From contig JACKCM010000005.1 in assembly GCA_020634035.1 (NCBI GenBank), positions 496,001 to 560,000 of the forward strand: 64,000 bases of DNA, read 5' to 3'. The notes below the pieces were generated by a model, which made no database searches, was not told where the DNA came from, and worked only from the letters and a program-made list of their open reading frames with translations. The first letter of the stretch is position 1, and each line of letters opens with the position of its first letter. A program made the position numbers and the translations under genes. Origin of the DNA: Candidatus Obscuribacterales bacterium (GTDB taxonomy: Bacteria; Cyanobacteriota; Vampirovibrionia; Obscuribacterales; Obscuribacteraceae). Positions 42,839-50,365 of this stretch are shown here, piece by piece.

Positions 42839-45511
42839 ATGACTTCTTTGAGCTTCGCGAAAGAAGACACAATCCCCGAAGTAGTTTACTTCCCGGGGGC
42901 ACTCACGGCCCAGCTCTCTCTGGTAGGGGGCAAGGGTCAGTCGCTTATCAGGATGGCCCAGATCGGCTTGCCGACTCCGCCGGGCTTTGTTTTGACCGTC
43001 GCGTTTTTCGAGCCCTGGCTGGCTGAACTCAAGCTTACCAAAGAATGGAAGGCGTTCTGTCAGGCCGATGAACTGGATCTGGAGAGCTGTTCGAAAGCCC
43101 TGAAAGAAAGAGCGACAAAACTGGAGCTGACCAGAGAGCAGAGCCAGAAGATTGATGAGGCCCTTGCCTCTCTTGAAGGCAGCAAGCTCTTTGCCGTCAG
43201 ATCATCCTCTCCGGAAGAGGATCTGGAAGGCTTCTCTTTTGCCGGGGGTTATGAAACCCTGCTTGGCAAGCGCCGCGAAGAAGTAGGAGCTGCGGTCAAA
43301 GTCGCCTTTGCCTCCTGTCTCGACTATCGAGTCCAGTGCTATAAACTTGCCCATGGCTTCAACCTGCTCACACCTCGTATCGCCGTTGTCGTTCAAGAAC
43401 AGATCAAAAGCGATATTTCCGGGGTTGTGTTCTCAATCAATCCATTGACCAACAACTATGACGAAGTTGTTTTCAATGCCAACTGGGGTCTGGGAGAGTC
43501 GGTGGTATCCGGTGCCTGCACCCCGGATACGGTCATTGTCGACAAATGGAAAATGCAGGTCAAAGAGAGAGCTGTGGGCGCCAAAGAGACCCGGGTGATG
43601 TTGTTGCCCGAAGGCGGTACCCGGGAGATTGTAGAGGGCAATGGCGATGGCAGCCTGACGGCGGCAGACTTGTGCCTGTCTGATGGCACAGCGCTTTCTC
43701 TGACTCGTTATGTGAAAACCCTCGAAGAGATCTTCCGCAAGCCTGTTGATATCGAATGGGCGGTGGCAGGAGACCGAGAATACATCCTTCAAGCAAGACC
43801 GATAACCTCTTTCATCCCCATTCCCGAAGAGATTCAGACCGCACCGGGCAAACCGAGAAAGCTCTATATGGATGTTTCTCTAACTGTTCAGGCTCTGGAG
43901 AAGCCAGTTTCTGCCATGGGCTGTTCGGTGATGAAACGAGTCGGTAGAATAACCGGTCGCAAAATCTGGGGTATCGATCCATTCGATGCCGATGGCTTTG
44001 GTCTGGCTCGGATAGCCGGTGGGCGGTTTTATCTCGATCTCTCCAAATTGCTCACTCTAGTCAGCAAAGAGACTCTCGCTTCCAAAATCGAGAACATCGA
44101 TCCGGTGGTGGCAAAATCCATTCGCACAATCGATACCAGCGCTTATCAAAACAATCTCAATCCCCGGGTCATGGCTGTGCCATTTACTCTGGTGCCGATA
44201 ATGCTCAAGTGCATGCCTGGAGCCGTTCGCGCCAGGACCTTCCCCTATGATGCCCATAGAGATGCCCAGAAAGCGCTGATTCAACTTAAGGCCGATCTGA
44301 AGAAGATCGCTTCGTCCAATCTCGGTTTGTCGAGACTAGTAGATAAGCTTTTTGATCGTACTTCGAAATACCTTTTCAAATATTCGGTACCCTGTTTCTT
44401 CGGTTCGAGATACGCTCTGGAACGTATGAAAAGTGCGGCTAGAATTATCGATCCTGAATTGCTCAAAAATCTGGAGGTGGCTCTACCGCATAATGTCACC
44501 ACCGAGATGGGGCTTTCACTTTATCGTCTTTCGCGTTTGCTCGAAAACCAGCATGAGAACCTTGATCCTACGAAGCCTGTTTCCGAACAGGACCTCCCCG
44601 ATGAGTTCAAGCGTAAATGGTCCGAGTTTATAGAAAACTACGGTCATCGCGGCGCCGGAGAGCTAGATATAGCAAGCGTGCGATATCGAGAGGATTCAAC
44701 AACGCTTTTAAAACAGATAAAGGCTCTGGCTAAAGAGGATGATGACGAGAGAAATCCTCTCAAGCGTTTTGAAGATGGTGTCAAGCTGCGGACCAGGACC
44801 TATGAGCAGATCTGTCATCAGCTAAAAGATATCGACCGCAGCAAACTGAATCGGTTTCGCAATACTTATAACGCCTGGGAGATTCTAGGCGGCTATCGCG
44901 AACTGCATAAATACTGCATGATCTATATGCTCGATCTCTTGAGAAAGCGCCTTTTGACCGAGGCCAAACGACTGGTCGAAAAAGGACAGCTCGAATCTGT
45001 AGAGCAGATTTTCGACCTGACCATAGAAGATCTTGAGAAGCATGGTCCCTGGAGCAAAGAAGACCTTTCGGATAGAGCCAGAGCCAATCGGGTTTTTACA
45101 GATAAGCTCAAGAATGTTCCGAGGTTGCCTGCGCTAATAGATTCTCGTGGAGAGATTCTACGACCAAAATTAGTTGCCATCGAAGATGGTGTCGCAGTAG
45201 GATCGCCTATCTCGGCAGGAGTGGTCAGAGGTCGGGCCAAAGTGCTCAAGGCTCCAGATGAGAAGCCTCTTGAAGTGGGTGAAATTCTGGTTGCCAGAGC
45301 GACCGATCCGGGATGGACACCTTTGTTTGTAAATGCAGCCGGACTGGTGCTAGAAGTAGGCGGTCTGCTACAGCATGGGGCCCTGGTGGCAAGAGAGTAT
45401 GGTCTGCCTTGTGTGGGCGGATTGACCGGTGCCACCAATCTGTTTCATGACGGCGATCTTTTAGAAGTTGACGGTGACAACGGTATTGTCCGGGTCATAG
45501 AAGAGAGCTGA
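42839..45511 (+). CDS. Rifampicin-phosphotransferase-like dikinase (PEP synthase family)
   Basis: 890 residues from ATG 42839, with AGAGGAG upstream. The N-terminal ATP-grasp domain (residues ~20-320) carries GGKGQSLIRMAQIGLPTPPG, FAVRSSSPEEDLEG and WGLGESVVSGACTPD. A large helical middle region follows. The swivel phosphohistidine domain is at the extreme C-terminus (GGLLQHGALVAREYGLP, His846). PEP synthase and PPDK place this His in the middle, followed by a TIM barrel; here no barrel exists, so the layout is that of Rph-type antibiotic-phosphorylating dikinases (~870 residues). The substrate is not predictable. No obvious operon partner; a repeat cluster precedes it. Confidence 0.85.
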   Translation: MTSLSFAKEDTIPEVVYFPGALTAQLSLVGGKGQSLIRMAQIGLPTPPGFVLTVAFFEPWLAELKLTKEWKAFCQADELDLESCSKALKERATKLELTREQSQKIDEALASLEGSKLFAVRSSSPEEDLEGFSFAGGYETLLGKRREEVGAAVKVAFASCLDYRVQCYKLAHGFNLLTPRIAVVVQEQIKSDISGVVFSINPLTNNYDEVVFNANWGLGESVVSGACTPDTVIVDKWKMQVKERAVGAKETRVMLLPEGGTREIVEGNGDGSLTAADLCLSDGTALSLTRYVKTLEEIFRKPVDIEWAVAGDREYILQARPITSFIPIPEEIQTAPGKPRKLYMDVSLTVQALEKPVSAMGCSVMKRVGRITGRKIWGIDPFDADGFGLARIAGGRFYLDLSKLLTLVSKETLASKIENIDPVVAKSIRTIDTSAYQNNLNPRVMAVPFTLVPIMLKCMPGAVRARTFPYDAHRDAQKALIQLKADLKKIASSNLGLSRLVDKLFDRTSKYLFKYSVPCFFGSRYALERMKSAARIIDPELLKNLEVALPHNVTTEMGLSLYRLSRLLENQHENLDPTKPVSEQDLPDEFKRKWSEFIENYGHRGAGELDIASVRYREDSTTLLKQIKALAKEDDDERNPLKRFEDGVKLRTRTYEQICHQLKDIDRSKLNRFRNTYNAWEILGGYRELHKYCMIYMLDLLRKRLLTEAKRLVEKGQLESVEQIFDLTIEDLEKHGPWSKEDLSDRARANRVFTDKLKNVPRLPALIDSRGEILRPKLVAIEDGVAVGSPISAGVVRGRAKVLKAPDEKPLEVGEILVARATDPGWTPLFVNAAGLVLEVGGLLQHGALVAREYGLPCVGGLTGATNLFHDGDLLEVDGDNGIVRVIEES

Positions 45512-45522
45512 GGTCCTGATTA

Positions 45523-46533
45523 TTACTCTGGACTTTGGGCTGGCAGGCTGTAGAGCGCACTGAGGGTGGTGCTGTCATTGTGGGAGACTCTATTAGAGCC
45601 GCCCGGATTGAAGCCTGTTTTATGTCGAGCTGTCTTTTCGATGGGATACATGATATCTCTTTCGAAGCCGCTTTCCTTTAGTCCTAGAGCACTGCCGAAT
45701 TCATGGGCGGCGATATAGCGAACAGTATCCGCTCTTAGATGGGCCTGGCTGGCGAGGACGTACTCTACAGCGATCTGGATAATGGCTCGATCACCTTTCT
45801 TCTGCGGCAGGATAGTGGTGGCACTGCGATCACCCGGCAGCTTCGAGCACCAGAATACTAGAACGTCGGCTTTGTCAGGGTCTTTGACCAGATCAAAATC
45901 GACAATTTTTTCGGATCGGGCGAAGCTCCATTCGGCAATGCCTTTTCTTGCCGCTTCATAGAAGGAGTCATCATAGTGACGGTCTCTTTTGATTTTGCTT
46001 ACATAGCTTTTTGAACCGAGCCAACCGCTTAGATTATGCAGCTTATCTGCATTCAACTCTTCTCCTCGATAGCCGGCAGGCAGTTTGAGCCCATGAGAGA
46101 TGTATATTTTAAGCGGCGTTCTGTCTTTCGACCAGGAGAAATATTTGCCGTCGACCACTGCGCAACTGTAGGGCAGAACATGACTGAACTCTTTCTTGTA
46201 GTCACTGAAGCATTTGACGGCGTTCTTGTGGTAGGTCGACTGAGGGCTGCTTATCACAATCGCCTTTGCCAACTCTTCTTTTGCCAGGGCATAGTTGCCG
46301 GCGCTGAAGGCAGACAGCCCCAGGTAATAGCGCACCGAAAGATCCAGGGGCGACAGTGCCGCCGCCTCTTTGAAGTTCTCTATCGCTTTCGGGTAATTTT
46401 TCTGGCGAAAGTAAGCCAGTCCATCAGCAGATGCTTTTCGATATCTAGCTGTTTCAGCCCTGGTAAGGGCCTCGGCCGGCCAGGCGAATGCCGCCAGTAT
46501 TGTCATTGAAATTACCAGGGCGGAGAATTTCAT
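45523..46533 (-). CDS. Exported TPR protein with a degenerate matrixin-like metalloprotease domain
   Basis: 336 residues from ATG 46533. Signal peptide (MKFSALVISMTILAAFAWPAEA), then TPR units (residues ~35-110: AYFRQKNYPKAIENFKEAA, RYYLGLSAFSAGNYALAKEE), then a metalloprotease-like domain. Where matrixins have HExxHxxGxxH, this protein reads HEFGSALGLKE (from His277): the second and third zinc ligands are replaced. The downstream DIMYP met-turn is kept. I read the codons directly; the Ser is AGT. It is therefore predicted to be an inactive protease-like protein, perhaps a binding module. It resembles the active 4975-6000 protein in architecture but not in peptidase family. Confidence 0.8.
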   Translation of the reverse strand: MKFSALVISMTILAAFAWPAEALTRAETARYRKASADGLAYFRQKNYPKAIENFKEAAALSPLDLSVRYYLGLSAFSAGNYALAKEELAKAIVISSPQSTYHKNAVKCFSDYKKEFSHVLPYSCAVVDGKYFSWSKDRTPLKIYISHGLKLPAGYRGEELNADKLHNLSGWLGSKSYVSKIKRDRHYDDSFYEAARKGIAEWSFARSEKIVDFDLVKDPDKADVLVFWCSKLPGDRSATTILPQKKGDRAIIQIAVEYVLASQAHLRADTVRYIAAHEFGSALGLKESGFERDIMYPIEKTARHKTGFNPGGSNRVSHNDSTTLSALYSLPAQSPE

Positions 46534-46599
46534 GCACGCATCCTCTTTCGTTTTTTAATAGAACGAAAGCAATTTTAGCGCTTTTCTCTGTCGTCGGTT

Positions 46600-47445
46600 T
46601 TACTGGGCTTTATTTTTCTGACGCAGATTAAGAAAGCGGAATACGCCATAGAGGATAAATATAGCTGTTACACAGAGAACCGAGACCATCAGAAGAACAT
46701 AGAACACGATTCTCTCGGCGGTGGCTTCGATGCCCTGAATTTCTGATCTCAAAGAGAAGATCTCATCCCGGACGGCATTGAGCGAGCCTGCCACATCCTG
46801 CAAAGGCTGATTGAGATCGCCTATCGGTTTTTGCAGGCCCTTTATAGGCACGTTCAGATCTTTGACCGGTTGACCAAGGTCGGCGATGGGTTTTTTCAAA
46901 TCGCTTATGGGCGATTTGAGCTGATTGATAGGTTGTTTCAGTTCTGAGATGTTCGAACCCACTGACTTTATCGGAGCTTTCAGGTCGCCTGTGGTCTCGG
47001 TCAGGGTGGTGAGGGGAGTCTCTAGCTCTTTCAGAGGAGCTTTGAGACTGTCTATGCTGCTGTCGAGTTTTTTCAAAGGCGGCTCAAGATTGGTGAGCGG
47101 CTCTTTCAACTCTTTGATAGGTTTTTGAAGACTCTCAAGACCTTTTTGTGTTCCTTTTAAAGGCTGAAGAACATTCATAGGCATGGTCAGCGTGTTGCCG
47201 AGCATGTCCTGCATATAGCCATCATCGTCGACCTTCTGAGCAGGGACGACGACCTGTTTCTGCTGTTTGACCACCATGCCCTGACCGCCGGCTGCGGCTA
47301 GCTGTCTTTTCTCGATCTGAGATTTTTGTACTTCTTGTACTTTGTGATCTTCCTTGCCGAAAAGAAACCATTTTGCTTCAGCAGGAGAGCCGAGCGATGT
47401 GGCCATTATGGTCGCGAATAAAACTGTGGGGATATATTTTTTCAT
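46600..47445 (-). CDS. Exported, C-terminally anchored protein of proline-containing heptad repeats
   Basis: About 281 residues from ATG 47445 (an upstream ATG at 47484 would break the signal peptide). Signal peptide YIPTVLFATIMATSLGSPAEA. From residue 106 to 239 a seven-residue repeat L-x-x-P-I/L-x-x runs with no insertion or gap. Units such as LQKPIKE, LKSPISD and LNVPIKG carry Pro in 13 of the first 16 repeats; the last three lack it and look like ordinary coiled coil. A membrane span (~246-268) and a short basic tail follow. Heptads normally make coiled coils, yet Pro in nearly every turn is incompatible with a continuous helix, so the structure is unclear. No family recognised. Confidence 0.7.
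   Translation of the reverse strand: MKKYIPTVLFATIMATSLGSPAEAKWFLFGKEDHKVQEVQKSQIEKRQLAAAGGQGMVVKQQKQVVVPAQKVDDDGYMQDMLGNTLTMPMNVLQPLKGTQKGLESLQKPIKELKEPLTNLEPPLKKLDSSIDSLKAPLKELETPLTTLTETTGDLKAPIKSVGSNISELKQPINQLKSPISDLKKPIADLGQPVKDLNVPIKGLQKPIGDLNQPLQDVAGSLNAVRDEIFSLRSEIQGIEATAERIVFYVLLMVSVLCVTAIFILYGVFRFLNLRQKNKAQ
46730..47130. repeat. Twenty in-frame heptad units (L-x-x-P-[IL]-x-x)
   Basis: Coding repeat of 21 bases per unit inside the gene 46600-47445. The hydrophobic residue recurs at exact 7-residue spacing over 20 units. The DNA copies are diverged, so this is old, selected protein periodicity and not a recent tandem expansion. Confidence 0.75.
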
Positions 47446-47589
47446 TGTTGTAGACTTGGTTTCAGCAATATCTCTGGCATGCAAAGAGTTCAGGGTAGCA
47501 TAGTGTTCTTGAACATTGTTCGAACATAGAACGGCTTCTAATCTGAAAAATATCTGAACGGTTCTTTCAATTGGAGTATCCTTTCTTAT

Positions 47590-48393
47590 ATGAACCTTGA
47601 TTCAATAGCGCAGAAAGTAAGAAGTGCAGCCAGAAAACTTCTCGTTTTCGATCGGGACGGCACCATCGTGCCCTATGCCGACCATCCTGACGATGCGGTA
47701 ATGGATGAAAAACTTAAAGCTACTTTGATCAGCCTTGCATCCAGTCCGGGAATGGATGTGGCAATACTCTCTGCCCGGGGGATAAACGATCTCGAAAGAG
47801 ACTTCTCGAAAGGCCAGCCGGTGATTCTTGCGGGTAATTATGGGCTCGAGATGAGAATGCCCGATGGTAGCGAATTTGTCGAAGCCAGGGCCCGGTCTTG
47901 CAAGAATGAACTTGCGGAAATATATGAGAAGCTCAAATTTCTCGAAGGTGCTCTATTTGATGGAATTCTCGAAAATCACGGACTATCAGTGTGCCTGCAC
48001 TGGCACAGAGTAAAGCCTGAAAAACTCGAAGAGTTCAAAGCCCATGTCCACAGTGTGGCGGAGAATCTCTCGGGTGTGGCTTTGAAAAGCTTTCCTACCA
48101 GTTTTGAGTTCTTTCCGGAATTTAGCTGGGATAAAGGAAAAGGTCTGGAGCTTATTTATAAAGAGGTTGTGCAAGGCGATCAGCCCTGCCTGGTTCTGTT
48201 TTGTGGTGATACCGATTCGGATGAGCCTGCCATGGACTTTGCCAATCGTATGGAGGGCATCAGCATCCGGGTCGGCTATTCGGATGGTGATGGTGCAGAT
48301 AGAAAGATTAAATCGACCCTTGCCAACCATCGTTTTGAAAGCCCCGTGCAAGTTGGCGAACTTTTGTCTCAAATCTTAAACCCGCGCTTATGA
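47590..48393 (+). CDS. otsB: Trehalose-6-phosphate phosphatase
   Basis: 267 residues from ATG 47590. HAD phosphatase motifs: LLVFDRDGTIVPY (Asp21, Asp23), AILSARGINDLER, the Lys in EFSWDKGKGLELI and GDTDSDEPAM. The cap region has GNYGLEMRMPDG, characteristic of OtsB. It dephosphorylates trehalose-6-phosphate to trehalose. The otsA-like synthase is 423 bases downstream on the same strand, so the pair makes trehalose as an osmolyte or reserve. The gap between (48394-48816) holds only short frames and imperfect repeats of GTCGACG-type sequence; nothing functional was recognised. Confidence 0.92.
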   Translation: MNLDSIAQKVRSAARKLLVFDRDGTIVPYADHPDDAVMDEKLKATLISLASSPGMDVAILSARGINDLERDFSKGQPVILAGNYGLEMRMPDGSEFVEARARSCKNELAEIYEKLKFLEGALFDGILENHGLSVCLHWHRVKPEKLEEFKAHVHSVAENLSGVALKSFPTSFEFFPEFSWDKGKGLELIYKEVVQGDQPCLVLFCGDTDSDEPAMDFANRMEGISIRVGYSDGDGADRKIKSTLANHRFESPVQVGELLSQILNPRL

Positions 48394-48816
48394 TGCTCCA
48401 ATACTGTGCCAGGTAAGGGCTTTCACAAATATCCAAATCTCTTGTCATCCGTAAAAAGAGTTAATGAACTGGAAATTGGCTCTCCATCAAGTTTTAATTA
48501 AATGGTCGACGGACCAACGCGACGGTATTTCCCAGGCGGGTCATCTGAATCGCGTAGGCATGGGGTCGACGAACCAAAAGGACCGGTTTCGGTCAGGTTG
48601 TAACCTAAACATTCTTCTTGCGACCCGCCTTATTCAGAGAAGATTGCGCTAAGTACAACTACAAAGTTGTTCGCTCGGGCGAAACGCATAGTTAAAACAG
48701 AATCAGTTCTCACCATAGATTTCGAATCGGTGTTTTGGCACGTTCGTAAATGGAAATGGGGAACACTTGCGTATTTATGACGCCATGGCGAACAGCTGAC
48801 AGCGACCCTTACATAG

Positions 48817-50358
48817 GTGAAAAACTACTTTATGGTAAGCATTGCATCCTATCGTGGACCCGGTATGGCCGGTGGTGTATCGACCGCTCTCTCCACGCTC
48901 TGGCGTCTGGTCGGAGACCAGGCTGAAAGCTGGTATTTCGTTTGCTCTAAGACCGACTCGATCAGGAGATCCGAGCCTTCCGGTAAGAGCCATTCGGAAG
49001 GATTTTTAAATCCCGAGCTGGTAAAAGATCACTATCGCTATTGCAATGACTTCATCTGGCCGGTGATGCATGACCTGCCTGAGCACGCTACTTATAGAAG
49101 ATACGATCGAGAAAGATATCTGCAATTCAATTCTCAGTTCGCAAGAGTAATTGAATCGAATCGAAAAAGACAGGATTCTTCCTGCTTCATCCAGGACTAT
49201 CAACTGGCTATGGTGGCAAAGAATTTTGGCGGACCAAAACAGATCTTCTGGCATATTCCCTGGCCTAAAGAAGTCTCTCCCCAGTTTGTCGAACCGGTTA
49301 TGGAGATTGCCGCCGGTCTGCTAGCCTGTGATTCGGTCGGTTTCCACACCAGAGAATACGCAGACAACTTCAGCAATTTCGTAAATAGATATTTCCCCGG
49401 ATTATCCGCTTCCACTTTCCGTCGTGAGCGTGTCAACCCATTACGCAGTGTCGATTCGAATAATTCTCAGAAACAGATTCATAAGGGTAGAGTACGAGCA
49501 ATCATCTATAACTCTTATTCTTTTAAGATGACCCGAGTAGTGGTGGCACCGCTTGGTCTCGATCTGGATTACTGGAAAGAGAATCGAGAAAGTTCCAGAT
49601 TGCTCGACCCGCAACTGGCCGGTATCGGTCTGGAACCCGATGCTTATGTGCTTTCTGTGGACAGAGCCGATTACACCAAAGGGGTGTATCAGAGAATGGG
49701 AGCAATTGATCGTTTCTTTGCACGGCATCCACAATGGCAGGGCAAGATCAAGTTTGTTCAAGTATGTGGTAAGACCCGCTCCGGTTTGAATGCTTTCGAG
49801 CATTACTGGCAGCAGTCTCGAGATCTGGCCGATGCGGTCAATCGCCGTTGGTCGCAGGATAACGGCTGGGAGCCGATTCACTGGATTGATACTCCGATGA
49901 ATACCAGGATGCTGGCCGGCTGCTATCGTAATGCCAAAGCTATGCTGGTCAATCCGGTTAGAGACGGTCTCAATCTGACAGCAAAAGAGTTCATCGCTTG
50001 CCAGGATAATAATCCGGGTGTGCTTGCCCTCTCCAGTGGTGCGGGTGCATTTCACGAGATAGGCGAATGGGCTGTGCAGGCTGATCCTCACTGTCATGAC
50101 GGTCTTGCCGACGCGATTCATGAGAGCCTAAGTCTTTCACAAAACGAAAGGCAGTTCAGAGCCGCATCGATAATGGCACGGCTCGAGGAGAACACTCTGC
50201 AAGACTGGTGCAATTTCTTCTCTGGTCAGATTACTTCGACACCTGTGCAGCCCGCCGGCGGCAGCCTGGCAAGAAGATATGCCAAATTCGCCAGCCGTCT
50301 TTCTTCAGAGACCGAGAGCAGCAGAGAAAAGAGCGATGCTGTCGGGATGAGCAAGTAA
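48817..50358 (+). CDS. otsA: Trehalose-6-phosphate synthase (GT20)
   Basis: 513 residues. The start is GTG 48817 or ATG 48832; neither has a strong ribosome-binding site. GT20 features: VSIASYRGPGMAGGVSTAL at the N-terminus (sugar-phosphate loop), SCFIQDYQLAMVAK, FWHIPWPKE, ACDSVGFHTREYADNF, VDRADYTKGVYQRM and NPVRDGLNLTAKEFIAC. It joins UDP- or ADP-glucose with glucose-6-phosphate to trehalose-6-phosphate. The N-terminal loop and the substitution of the usual HDYHL by QDYQL are divergent, so a related disaccharide-phosphate synthase (for example glucosylglycerol-phosphate synthase) is possible. It converges on the debranching-type enzyme gene. Confidence 0.85.
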   Translation: MKNYFMVSIASYRGPGMAGGVSTALSTLWRLVGDQAESWYFVCSKTDSIRRSEPSGKSHSEGFLNPELVKDHYRYCNDFIWPVMHDLPEHATYRRYDRERYLQFNSQFARVIESNRKRQDSSCFIQDYQLAMVAKNFGGPKQIFWHIPWPKEVSPQFVEPVMEIAAGLLACDSVGFHTREYADNFSNFVNRYFPGLSASTFRRERVNPLRSVDSNNSQKQIHKGRVRAIIYNSYSFKMTRVVVAPLGLDLDYWKENRESSRLLDPQLAGIGLEPDAYVLSVDRADYTKGVYQRMGAIDRFFARHPQWQGKIKFVQVCGKTRSGLNAFEHYWQQSRDLADAVNRRWSQDNGWEPIHWIDTPMNTRMLAGCYRNAKAMLVNPVRDGLNLTAKEFIACQDNNPGVLALSSGAGAFHEIGEWAVQADPHCHDGLADAIHESLSLSQNERQFRAASIMARLEENTLQDWCNFFSGQITSTPVQPAGGSLARRYAKFASRLSSETESSREKSDAVGMSK

Positions 50359-50365
50359 AGTCGAA

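Noticed and set aside
48464..48652. 62-codon plus-strand frame between otsB and otsA with repeated GTCGACG
   Set aside because: No ribosome-binding site and atypical composition; the short repeats are imperfect. Noted only as intergenic structure.
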